From Orenia marismortui DSM 5156 (lineage in GTDB: Bacteria; Bacillota; Halanaerobiia; Halobacteroidales; Halobacteroidaceae), in assembly GCF_000379025.1 (NCBI RefSeq), contig NZ_KB900617.1, positions 1,276,972 through 1,317,364 of the forward strand: a DNA stretch of 40,393 nucleotides, given 5' to 3'. The position numbers and the translations under genes are program-made. Each line of letters opens with the position of its first letter. The stretch's first letter is position 1. Below are positions 31,342-39,392 of the stretch, piece after piece. Under the pieces are notes generated by a model. That model saw only the letters and a list, made by a program, of their open reading frames with translations. It did not search any database and was not told the origin of the DNA.

Positions 31342-31988
31342 TAATATTCTTTTAACCGTCTTAAACCATCTTCATGACCCATTACAACTAAAATATCTCC
31401 TGAGTTAATCTTATCAGTTGCTTCTGGAGATACGTTTACTTCCTCTTCATTCTTAATTGCTATAACATTGATTCCAAATTTTCCTCTTAAATTTGATTCA
31501 TTCAAGGTCTTGCCAGCAAATTTTTCAGATGCTGCCACCTCAGCAATACTATATCCTGGAGATAATTCAATATAATCTAAAACTTTAGCAGAGACTAAGT
31601 TATTAGCAACCCTAACCCCCATATCTCTTTCAGGGTAAACAACTTTATCAGCTCCAACTTTACTTAATAACTTGCCATGCAATTTATCTTGTGCCTTAAC
31701 AACAACATACTTAACTCCTAATTCTTTTAAGATTAAGGTAGTTAATATATTAGCATGAATATTTTCTCCAATACTAACAATAGCTATATCAAAGTTACTT
31801 ACTCCTAAAGTCTTCATAGTATCTTCATCTGTTGCATCAGCCTTAACAGCATGAGTAACTTCAGTACTAATCTCCTGCACTTTTTCTTCAGCAGAATCAA
31901 TAGCTAATACATCATAACCTTTACTGGCTAATGTAGTAGCTACACTTGAACCAAAACGCCCTAAGCCTACAACTATAAACTGTTTCAT
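31341..31988 (-). CDS. ktrA: Ktr potassium uptake regulatory subunit KtrA (paralogue 2)
   Basis: A 215-aa RCK protein with the same layout as paralogue 1: nucleotide loop VVGLGRFGSSVATTL, DSAEEKV, VKADATDEDTM, then the RCK_C domain (~135-215). The two KtrA proteins agree over long stretches (for example ENIHANILTTL, LSKVGAD, VYPERDMG), so the cassettes arose by duplication. ATG is preceded by GGGAGGAAA. The gene lies 15 bp after ktrB2 and shares its riboswitch-controlled transcript. RCK_C of this family can bind c-di-AMP, so this pair may be under control by the same second messenger at RNA and protein level (inference). Confidence 0.95.
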   Translation of the reverse strand: MKQFIVVGLGRFGSSVATTLASKGYDVLAIDSAEEKVQEISTEVTHAVKADATDEDTMKTLGVSNFDIAIVSIGENIHANILTTLILKELGVKYVVVKAQDKLHGKLLSKVGADKVVYPERDMGVRVANNLVSAKVLDYIELSPGYSIAEVAASEKFAGKTLNESNLRGKFGINVIAIKNEEEVNVSPEATDKINSGDILVVMGHEDGLRRLKEY

Positions 31989-32003
31989 CTCTATATTTCC
32001 TCC

Positions 32004-33338
32004 CTATCCAACCAATATCTTCTCTTTTGGATATCTAATATTTGCTTTATTTTTACGCTCCCCAATAGCCACAGCAATAGTAAGAGGTCCTACCCTACCA
32101 GCAAACATAGTAAGAATAATTAAAATTCTACCTACAACTGATAAACCACCTGTTACCCCAGTAGATAAACCTACTGTACCAAAGGCAGAAACTGCTTCAA
32201 AGAATAAATCTAAAAATTCAGCATCTTCAGTTATAGTTAAGACCATAGTTACTGTTACAACTAATAATAATGCAATCAAAACTATTGATAGAGCATTATA
32301 GATGATATCCTTACCCAATCTTCTCTTATAAATCTCAATATCTTCTCTCCCTGTTGCTCTAGCATATAAAACAGCACCCAAAGCACCAAAAGTAGTTGTT
32401 TTAACCCCACCACCTGTTGATCCCGGTGAAGCACCAATAAACATCAGAATAATTGTAAAGAATATTGTAGAACTATTTAATGCACCTGTAGGCACTGTAT
32501 TAAATCCAGCAGTACGTGGAGTAATAGCTAAGAAATAAGAAGCAATAGTCTTCTCTCCTAATGATAAATTACCTATAGTAGCTGGATTAGAATATTCTAA
32601 AACAAAAGAAACAATTGTCCCTACTATAATTAAAATTAATGTTACACTTAACACAAGTTTTGTATGCAATGAAAAGTTTTTAAAGCTTCTTTTAGAGTAA
32701 ACTTCAGCAATTACAGCAAATCCAATACCACCCAAAATAATTAGAGTTGTAATTACAAAGTTAACTGTAATATCACCAGTAAAGTTTTCTAAACTGTTAC
32801 CAAAAATATCAAACCCAGCATTATTAAAGGCAGATACCGAGTGAAAAATACCAAAATATAATGCTTTTCCTAAAGGCATATCTTTTAAAAATCGTAAGAA
32901 TAAAATAAAAGCCCCTGTTCCTTCAATAGCAAAAGTAACACCTAAGACATACTTTACGATTCTAATAACCCCTGATAATTGAAATTGATCTAAATCTTGT
33001 TGAATAATTAATCTTTCTCTAAGAGTTATCTTCTTTCCTAATAATAAAGCAAATAGGGTAGACATAGTCATAATACCTAAGCCACCTATTTGAATTAAGC
33101 ACAAGATAACAATTTGTCCAAACACAGTAAAGAAAGTACTAGTGTTCTCTACTATTAATCCTGTTACTGCTGTAGCAGATGTAGATGTAAAGATAGCATC
33201 TAATAAATTCATCCCTTGACCATCAGTTGTGGCTATAGGCAAAGTTAATAAAATTGCCCCTAATAAAATCACAACTAAATAACCTATTGATAGTATCTGT
33301 GCTGGAGTTAAATTGTGAATATTAAACTTATTTTTCAT
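32004..33338 (-). CDS. ktrB: Ktr potassium uptake channel subunit KtrB (paralogue 2)
   Basis: A 444-aa SKT-type membrane channel with four M1-P-M2 units. Filter segments are SATAVTGLIV, SAFNNAGFD, TPRTAGFNT and SAFGTVGLSTG, with GASPGSTGGG as in paralogue 1. The translocation is K+ driven by membrane potential, often Na+-coupled in Ktr. The start ATG is well supported by AAGTGAGGTG upstream. The gene is preceded by a ydaO-type c-di-AMP riboswitch with terminator, the classical arrangement for ktr genes in Firmicutes. Confidence 0.95.
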   Translation of the reverse strand: MKNKFNIHNLTPAQILSIGYLVVILLGAILLTLPIATTDGQGMNLLDAIFTSTSATAVTGLIVENTSTFFTVFGQIVILCLIQIGGLGIMTMSTLFALLLGKKITLRERLIIQQDLDQFQLSGVIRIVKYVLGVTFAIEGTGAFILFLRFLKDMPLGKALYFGIFHSVSAFNNAGFDIFGNSLENFTGDITVNFVITTLIILGGIGFAVIAEVYSKRSFKNFSLHTKLVLSVTLILIIVGTIVSFVLEYSNPATIGNLSLGEKTIASYFLAITPRTAGFNTVPTGALNSSTIFFTIILMFIGASPGSTGGGVKTTTFGALGAVLYARATGREDIEIYKRRLGKDIIYNALSIVLIALLLVVTVTMVLTITEDAEFLDLFFEAVSAFGTVGLSTGVTGGLSVVGRILIILTMFAGRVGPLTIAVAIGERKNKANIRYPKEKILVG

Positions 33339-33359
33339 CTTCGCACCTCACTTTCCAAT

Positions 33360-33530
33360 AAAAAAGACACAGGATACCTATATACCTGTGACTGGTCTCC
33401 TTTTTAACGCTGACGAAGTTAGCTGTCGGATTCGGATCAAAAAAGTTAACCCTATTAACATAAATGCTAGTTTATATTAAATTCACCCCAAAAAAATGGT
33501 TCCTCCGCTCTTTATAGATTAAGCGATTAC
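33360..33530 (-). promoter_or_regulatory. c-di-AMP riboswitch (ydaO/yuaA class) of ktrB2A2
   Basis: Minus-strand conserved blocks: TAATCGCTTAATCT, GAGCGGAGGAACC, TTTTTGGGGTGAAT, GGGTTAAC, TCCGAATCCGACAGCTAAC and TTCGTCAGCG. A hairpin (CACAGG...CCTGTG, 33367-33389) followed by TCTTTTTT is the expression platform. High c-di-AMP would stop transcription of ktrBA; that is the known action of the class. Confidence 0.93.
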
Positions 33531-33550
33531 ATAATTAAATTATGTTGTTT

Positions 33551-33579
33551 ATTATACTACAATTTAAAATTCTTGTAAA
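33551..33579 (-). promoter_or_regulatory. Promoter of the ktrB2A2 riboswitch transcript
   Basis: Minus strand: TTTACA (33574-33579), 17 bp, TATAAT (33551-33556), about 20 bp before the aptamer. The remaining bases to the trkH stop (33728) show nothing recognisable. Confidence 0.75.
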
Positions 33580-33727
33580 GCAATCATTCCTGAAATAACC
33601 TCTCTAATATCTATTTAACTATTACTTAAAACTTTTATCTATTGAACTAATACTCTAAGGTTAAAGACCTTAATTTTTTCTTCCAACTCGTTATTAATTT
33701 TATAATCTACCCTTTAATCAGTAAAAT

Positions 33728-35215
33728 TTAATTCACTCTTTTACTATTAACCATATATCTGGCATCTTTTAGCATCTTAGCTATAGCAAAGAAAATCACT
33801 AAAAATTCTAACCTTCCTAAGAACATTCCTATTGTCTGCGTCCATAAGATTAATACTGGAGCATCAGGACTAGTAATCCCTATAGATAAACCAACAGTTC
33901 CTAAAGAAGAAGCAAATTCAAACATAGATTCTGCTAAACCATATCCATGAGCTAAATAAACTAGGATTCCAATAAAATAAGTAACCATATATAAATATAT
34001 ATAATTTGCTGTCTCACGAATATATTCTGCTTTAATATATAATTTCTGTTCTCCTCTCCAAATATAGTTCTCTACAACAGAATTTGGAGGCAAGAAATAT
34101 CCTTTTAACTCCCACCAAACTGACTTTATCATTAAATAAATTCTATATAACTTAATACCACCTGCCGTAGACCCTGTACCTCCACCAATCCACATCAATA
34201 AAATCATAGCTAAGATACCAAATTGATTCCAATTGCTGAATACATCTAAAGAAAATCCTGTAGTAGAAATAGCAGAAACCACTTCAAAGAATCCCCGTCT
34301 AACTGTAGCAGGCAAACTTGTATATAAGCTACCTAAAGAAAAATAACTGATAATTGGAGTAAAGATAGCAATAATAAATAACAGCAATCTAATCTCACCA
34401 TTTTTGAAAAAGACTTTGAACTTTCCTTTTAACAATGCAAAGTGAGTAGCAAAGTTAATTGTTCCCAAAATCATCAATAACCAAGTTACCATCTCTATAG
34501 GAAGACTATTCCAATGGCCAATACTGTCAACTTTTGTAGAAAAACCTCCTGTCGATAATGCTGGAATAGCATGATTAATAGCATCAAAGACTCCCATTCC
34601 TGCTATAATATATAGAATAGTCCCTCCAATAATATATCCAAAATAAATATACATAATAGCCTTAGTTGACTTCTTAACGTGAGGTAATAATTGATCACTT
34701 CTACCTTCTGCATTATATAAGCCAAAACCATAAGGATGCAATACAGAAGATAACATAACAACTATTAGTCCTACCCCTCCAAAGAATTGCATAATACTTC
34801 TCCACATCAAAAAAACATGGGAAGCTTTTGTTACATCAACCACTGATAAACCTGTTGTTGTCCAGCCACTGGTAGCTTCAAAGATGGCTTGAGTAAAGTT
34901 CAACTCCCCTGTTATCATAAAAGGTAAAGCAGAAGCTACAATAGCTATAACCCAAGATATTAATACTATAATCCCCCCCTCTTTCAAAGAAAGAGTAACC
35001 TCATCTTCAACAGAGGTTAATTTCCACAGTAGAAATCCAATGCCAAAGAATATAGCAGCTGGAATCAAAAATGCCTTTATATAAACTATCTCTTCGGGGT
35101 AGAATGGTAGTACTAACAACGGCAATAATAAAAAACCACTAACTGCCATTGTTAATATCCCAATATATTTTGTTATTAACTTATACCGTTCTTTAATGAT
35201 GCTTTTATATCTCAT
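33728..35215 (-). CDS. trkH: Trk potassium uptake membrane subunit TrkH
   Basis: A 495-aa SKT-type channel, longer than KtrB because of the extra N-terminal membrane helices of TrkH. Four filter segments: TSGWTTTGLSV, PALSTGGFST, SAISTTGFSLD and SSLGTVGLSIG. GGGTGSTAGGIKLYR forms the conserved intramembrane loop region. It is the last gene of a six-gene operon that starts with a histidine kinase, and 18 bp after the longer TrkA. No terminator is obvious behind it before the ktr promoter. Protein sequence clearly separates it from the two KtrBs. Confidence 0.95.
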   Translation of the reverse strand: MRYKSIIKERYKLITKYIGILTMAVSGFLLLPLLVLPFYPEEIVYIKAFLIPAAIFFGIGFLLWKLTSVEDEVTLSLKEGGIIVLISWVIAIVASALPFMITGELNFTQAIFEATSGWTTTGLSVVDVTKASHVFLMWRSIMQFFGGVGLIVVMLSSVLHPYGFGLYNAEGRSDQLLPHVKKSTKAIMYIYFGYIIGGTILYIIAGMGVFDAINHAIPALSTGGFSTKVDSIGHWNSLPIEMVTWLLMILGTINFATHFALLKGKFKVFFKNGEIRLLLFIIAIFTPIISYFSLGSLYTSLPATVRRGFFEVVSAISTTGFSLDVFSNWNQFGILAMILLMWIGGGTGSTAGGIKLYRIYLMIKSVWWELKGYFLPPNSVVENYIWRGEQKLYIKAEYIRETANYIYLYMVTYFIGILVYLAHGYGLAESMFEFASSLGTVGLSIGITSPDAPVLILWTQTIGMFLGRLEFLVIFFAIAKMLKDARYMVNSKRVN

Positions 35216-35233
35216 CTTAAATTCCTCCGATTC

Positions 35234-35893
35234 TTACTCACCAGATAATGCAGCAAAAGCTTCTCCTTGCTTTTCTGGTAAAGTAATAATTAATACCTTA
35301 TCTCCCTCTAATAATTTTGTATCACCTTTAGGAATTACTACATCCTCTCCTCTAATAATACAACCAAAAACTATATCTCTTGGAAGATTAACCTCCTTTA
35401 AAGTCTTACCTAATACTGGTGAGCTTTCTTGTAAAATAACCTGAGAAATATTAATTCTACCCTCTTCAATTGATAATAAGTTGTTGACATCTGCTACCTC
35501 AACTCTCTGCTCAATCAATAATGAAATTAATTTTGTTGTATTAAAGATAGTCTCTACTCCTAATTCTTTAAATATCTTTTCATTATCCGGGTTATTAACA
35601 ACAGAGAAAGTCCTAGGTACACCAAACTCCTTTTGGGCTAATTGACAGATAAATAAATTATTTGGATCATTTCCTGTTAATGATAAAATAGCATCAGCTT
35701 TATTAGCTTCTGCCTCTTCTAAGGAACTTGGCTTAGAAGCATCACCATTAATCACCAAACAATTCAGCTCTCTTGCTAGAGTTTTACAATAATCTTTATC
35801 TTTATTTATTACAGAAATTTGATAGCCCTTAGCTAAAAAGTTTTTAGCTAAGTAATAAATTACCTTTCCCCCACCAACCATTATAATCCGCAT
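35234..35893 (-). CDS. trkA: TrkA-type K+ channel regulatory protein (RCK_N plus RCK_C)
   Basis: A 219-aa cytoplasmic RCK protein: a Rossmann domain with IIMVGGGKVIYYLAK and INGDASKPSSLEEA (1-~130), then TrkA_C (~135-219, ISQVILQESSPVLGKTLKEVNLP...GDKVLIITLP). Classical TrkA (~458 aa) contains two RCK units in one chain; here the role appears shared by this protein and the 132-aa protein 14 bp upstream. It sits directly before trkH, its presumed channel. The nucleotide loop is GGGKVI rather than GxGxxG with a small third residue, so ligand preference may differ from KtrA. Confidence 0.9.
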   Translation of the reverse strand: MRIIMVGGGKVIYYLAKNFLAKGYQISVINKDKDYCKTLARELNCLVINGDASKPSSLEEAEANKADAILSLTGNDPNNLFICQLAQKEFGVPRTFSVVNNPDNEKIFKELGVETIFNTTKLISLLIEQRVEVADVNNLLSIEEGRINISQVILQESSPVLGKTLKEVNLPRDIVFGCIIRGEDVVIPKGDTKLLEGDKVLIITLPEKQGEAFAALSGE

Positions 35894-35907
35894 AGAAATT
35901 TCACCTC

Positions 35908-36306
35908 TTATCCAATAATCTCTTTCTTAAATTTATCTACTAATAAATTTGTAGGACTCATTGTAATTACATTTAGATCTTTATAGATTACCTCTTTTTC
36001 TGGATCTAATAACCTAACCATTACTTTTGGAACTTTATATAGTTCGCTAGCAATTTGAGCAATCATAGCATTGACATTATCGTCATTAGTAGTAATTACA
36101 ACTACATCAGCTTTATCAATTTTAGCCGACTTTAATATCTCTATTTCAGTAGCATCCCCATTAATTGTAAAACCAGTAAATTCGGCTGATAGTCTTTTAA
36201 AAGATGTAGAACTTTTATCTATTACTACAACATCCTCACCTGATTTTGATAACTGATTAGCTAAATAAGAACCACTTCTACCACAACCCATAACTAAAAC
36301 ATACAT
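35908..36306 (-). CDS. TrkA-N only protein (single RCK_N domain)
   Basis: A 132-aa Rossmann-fold protein with nucleotide loop VMGCGRSGSYLANQL, VIDKSSTSF and INGDATEIEILKSA; it ends after the RCK_N dimerisation segment (NLLVDKFKKEIIG). It has no TrkA_C domain; the stop is clean and the next gene has its own ribosome-binding site, so this looks like a real short form rather than a frameshifted gene. It likely forms mixed rings with the 219-aa protein to gate TrkH; inference from gene order. It begins 3 bp after the TPR response regulator. Confidence 0.88.
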   Translation of the reverse strand: MYVLVMGCGRSGSYLANQLSKSGEDVVVIDKSSTSFKRLSAEFTGFTINGDATEIEILKSAKIDKADVVVITTNDDNVNAMIAQIASELYKVPKVMVRLLDPEKEVIYKDLNVITMSPTNLLVDKFKKEIIG

Positions 36307-36309
36307 ATT

Positions 36310-36999
36310 CTACTCTCCTTCCACTTCTTTCTCTCCTAAATTAATATCTTCTTTTTGATAATCAAATTGAGTACTTCTTTCAAGATTATCTTGAGCAGGT
36401 TGATAAGAAGGATCTAAAGCTAAAGCTGCCCGATATTTCTTCTGGGCTTCTAAAAGTTTATCTTGCAATTCCAAAATCCCCCCCATTAGATTAAAGGCTT
36501 CAGGTTTATCTGCATCTAAACTCACTGCTTTTTGAAGATAGTCATAACCCTTCTTAAAATCACGCTTGGTAATAGCTGATTTCGCATAACTTAAATATTC
36601 TTCATAACTACTTAACTCCTCTTTAGATGCTTCTAAGTTTGTTCTGTTTATTACCTCCTTAACTATCTCTCTAATTTCATCAGGAGCAAAGGGTTTTCTT
36701 AAATAATCTATAGCTCCCAATTTCATAGTTTCTACAGCAGTTTCTATCGTTCCAAAACCTGTAATCATAATAGTATTGATATTATTATCTAATTCCTTAA
36801 GCTGTTTTAAAACTTCAATACCATTAATTCCTGGCAATTTCATATCTAATAACACTAAGTCAAAGTTATCTGCTTGAAATTTATCTAAACCATCTTCTCC
36901 ATTTACAGCTGTTACTACTTCATAGTCCTGATTTAAACATTGTTTTAAAGTAATCCTAATATTCTTTTCATCATCGATAATTAAAATCTTCTTATTCAT
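36310..36999 (-). CDS. Response regulator with receiver domain and C-terminal TPR repeats
   Basis: A 229-aa protein. Residues 1-~122 form a receiver domain with phospho-acceptor Asp52 (LVLLDMKLPGINGIEVL), acidic pair DDE and switch residues MITGFG and LRKPF. Residues ~133-205 resemble two TPR repeats (AKSAITKRDFKKGYDYLQKAVSLDADKPEAF; MGGILELQDKLLEAQKKYRAALALDPSYQPA), followed by an acidic tail. There is no DNA-binding, enzymatic or sigma-54 domain, so the output is probably protein binding. The position between the kinase/receiver pair and the TrkA genes suggests it connects the kinase to Trk gating; this is a hypothesis. Confidence 0.88.
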   Translation of the reverse strand: MNKKILIIDDEKNIRITLKQCLNQDYEVVTAVNGEDGLDKFQADNFDLVLLDMKLPGINGIEVLKQLKELDNNINTIMITGFGTIETAVETMKLGAIDYLRKPFAPDEIREIVKEVINRTNLEASKEELSSYEEYLSYAKSAITKRDFKKGYDYLQKAVSLDADKPEAFNLMGGILELQDKLLEAQKKYRAALALDPSYQPAQDNLERSTQFDYQKEDINLGEKEVEGE

Positions 37000-37025
37000 T
37001 TAAACCTCTCCTTTATAATTCTAAT

Positions 37026-37394
37026 TTATAAATAACCCTTAATCTTATCTAATAATTTACTTGGTTCAATAGGCTTGATAATATAATCATCAGCTCCTAA
37101 ATCATAAGCCTTTTTAATATTTTCTTCTTCTGCAATAGCACTTAACATTAAGATTGGTATATTACTTGTGGACTCATCTTTTTTTAACGTTTCACAAACT
37201 AAAAAACCATTCATTTTAGGAATCTTTATATCTAATAAAATTAAATCTGGATTCCAATCAAAAGTTAAATCTACTGCATCAACTCCATTAGATACTACTT
37301 TAACTTCATATCCTGCATTACTTAAACAAATCTTAAGAACAGTTATAATATTCTTACTATCTTCAACAACTAATATTTTATTCAATCTATTCAC
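37026..37394 (-). CDS. Single-domain response regulator (CheY-like receiver)
   Basis: A 122-aa receiver domain only: Asp55 in LILLDIKIPKMNG, acidic pair VVEDS, PILMLSA and the conserved Lys in YIIKPIEP. There is no output domain. The start is either GTG at 37394 or TTG at 37385; AGTAGGTG lies 5-6 nt before the TTG, which favours the shorter protein. It abuts the histidine kinase stop with no spacer, so it is the obvious phospho-acceptor of that kinase. It may act as a phosphate sink or shuttle to the TPR response regulator, or by direct protein contact; the sequence does not decide. Confidence 0.9.
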   Translation of the reverse strand: MNRLNKILVVEDSKNIITVLKICLSNAGYEVKVVSNGVDAVDLTFDWNPDLILLDIKIPKMNGFLVCETLKKDESTSNIPILMLSAIAEEENIKKAYDLGADDYIIKPIEPSKLLDKIKGYL

Positions 37395-39239
37395 CTACTT
37401 TGGTAATTTAAGAGTAAAAGTAAAACTTGTTCCTTTACCAAGCTCACTTTCAACCCAGATTCTTCCTCCATGAGCCTCTATCATTTCTTTAGAAATTGCT
37501 AATCCTAATCCAGATCCAGTATCTTTATCTTTATCCCCACCAACTCTTACAAATTTATCAAAAATTTTATGTTGATATTCCTTAGGAATTCCTGCTCCTG
37601 TATCACTTACAGAAAGATGAACCTTATGACCTTTCTTTTCTGCAGAAAGTTTTATTTGGTCACCTTTTTTAGTATAACGCAATGCATTACCAATCAAATT
37701 AGTAATAACCCAAGTTATTTTGTTAAAATCAGCATAAACTGCCATTCCCTTGGTCTCTTCCGCTATCAAATCTACCCCTTTATTTTTAGATTGCTCAATA
37801 AATGGCTTTATTGAGGCTGTGAATACTTTTTCCACTTGAATATTTGCAAACTCTAGATTTATCTCACCTGACTCTATCTTTGATAAATCTAACAGGTCAT
37901 CTACCAAATTATTTAAACGCTCACAATCTTCTTTAGCCACTTCCAATAATTCTTTCTGATTATCATTTATATCACCAATATTCTCTTCCAATAACATTCC
38001 AATTCCCATATTCATCGAAGTTAAAGGGGTTCTAAATTCATGAGATACCATAGAAACAAATTCAGACTTCATTTCATCAACTTCTTTAAGATGGGTAATA
38101 TCATCAAGTAAGGTTACTACTAATTTACTTTCTCCTTCTTTATTTTTAACAGGAGTACTAGTAACTCTAAAGAAAATCTCTTTATTGTCTTTTTCAAAGT
38201 TAATTACTTTGCTATCTTTACCAGTCTGCTCTGAACCTGAACTTAAAGTTTCACGAATCACAGAAAAAATTCGTTCATCTTTAATAGTTTCTAAAAAGTG
38301 ATTATTTGATACTCTGCTCTCATCTAATGAAAATAACTTTTCTGCTCTAGGATTAATTAGTAGCACCCTATTCTCATCATCAGTAACTAATAAAGGATTA
38401 GAGATACTCTTTACAATAGCTTCAGACTTATTCTTCTCTGCAATTAATTTAGAAACATTCATCTCTTCATATTCTCTTAATCGCTGCGTCATACTATTAA
38501 ACTCTTGAGCTAACTTCCCAATTTCATCTTTAGTCTCAATTTCAATAATCTGTTCTAAATCTCCATCTGCAACCTCTTGAACTATTTCTGTTAACCTTTT
38601 AGTAGGTCTAATAATCAAATTAGAAATATAAATTCCTAATATTATCGCTAATATGACAGCCATTATAGAAAAAACTATCGTAGAATAGATTGCCTGACTT
38701 GCATTATTATTAGCTCTCTGCTGCGATTCTTTCATATGTTCTTGGTTGACCAATAGTAACCTTCTAGTTTCTTTTTTAACTTTGTTAAATTGGGGCATAA
38801 TCTCCTCTAAATAGTAGTTTTGAACTTCTTTAAAATTATTTCGGCTAGAAAATTGCCGTAATTTCCAAAAATTTTCTAAATAAAGCTGATAATCTTGATT
38901 AATATTTTGGATTATCTCTTCTTCTTGAGGAATTGTAATATTATCTTCAGCTCTTGATAAAGACTTCATAAATTCCATTTGATTATCTTGGAAAATATCT
39001 AAAGCCTTATCCTCTTGCCCAAATATGAAGATCAATTCTGCACTATCTTGTCTTTCAAGAGACTCTACCATCTTTTCAGCAGCAATAACACTTTGATAAT
39101 TTTCTACCATAATATCATGTATTGCTTGATTTAGAGTTATGAAATTGCTAATAGACCATAATGCTACCCCAATAGTAATTAAAATTATGACTATGTATCC
39201 CAATAGTATTTTAGTCTTTAAACTTAGATTTCGAATCAT
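37395..39239 (-). CDS. Membrane sensor histidine kinase (4-helix sensor, HAMP, PAS, HisKA, HATPase)
   Basis: A 614-aa kinase at the head of the Trk operon. TM1 (~11-33), an extracytoplasmic mostly helical sensor region (~34-183), TM2 (~184-207), HAMP (~207-258, RPTKRLTEIVQEVADGDLEQ), coiled coil, PAS (~270-385), HisKA with phospho-acceptor His400 (MVSHEFRTPLTSMNMG), and HATPase with N-box NLIGNALRYTKKG, G1 DTGAGIP and G2 GSGLGLAISKEM. The helical periplasmic-type sensor lacks a recognisable ligand pocket, so turgor, osmolarity or membrane state are possible inputs. ATG is preceded by GGGGGGA. It is followed without a gap by its receiver and then by the trk genes. Confidence 0.93.
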   Translation of the reverse strand: MIRNLSLKTKILLGYIVIILITIGVALWSISNFITLNQAIHDIMVENYQSVIAAEKMVESLERQDSAELIFIFGQEDKALDIFQDNQMEFMKSLSRAEDNITIPQEEEIIQNINQDYQLYLENFWKLRQFSSRNNFKEVQNYYLEEIMPQFNKVKKETRRLLLVNQEHMKESQQRANNNASQAIYSTIVFSIMAVILAIILGIYISNLIIRPTKRLTEIVQEVADGDLEQIIEIETKDEIGKLAQEFNSMTQRLREYEEMNVSKLIAEKNKSEAIVKSISNPLLVTDDENRVLLINPRAEKLFSLDESRVSNNHFLETIKDERIFSVIRETLSSGSEQTGKDSKVINFEKDNKEIFFRVTSTPVKNKEGESKLVVTLLDDITHLKEVDEMKSEFVSMVSHEFRTPLTSMNMGIGMLLEENIGDINDNQKELLEVAKEDCERLNNLVDDLLDLSKIESGEINLEFANIQVEKVFTASIKPFIEQSKNKGVDLIAEETKGMAVYADFNKITWVITNLIGNALRYTKKGDQIKLSAEKKGHKVHLSVSDTGAGIPKEYQHKIFDKFVRVGGDKDKDTGSGLGLAISKEMIEAHGGRIWVESELGKGTSFTFTLKLPK

Positions 39240-39392
39240 TTCATCCCCCCATTTCTTTATTCTTTACTAGTCTAAATAAATTTATTGCTAAAGAACAACT
39301 TGAGCCATGACCCACTTTAGTAACTGGCAATTAGTAAGTAATAGTAAACTCAAAAGCTATAACTTATCCTTAATCTCAATTCCTTAATAATA
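39240..39392 (-). other. Leader region of the kinase-Trk operon, no clear promoter
   Basis: The stretch between the group II intron and the kinase gene shows no clear sigma-A promoter or riboswitch. It contains TTAGTAACTGGCAATTAGTAAG (39325-39344 region), a weak match to the intergenic repeat words. Confidence 0.4.

Noticed and set aside
36310-37394. Two response regulators as products of a broken single gene
   Set aside because: Each has a complete receiver domain with its own phospho-acceptor Asp and start signals, so they are two genes.
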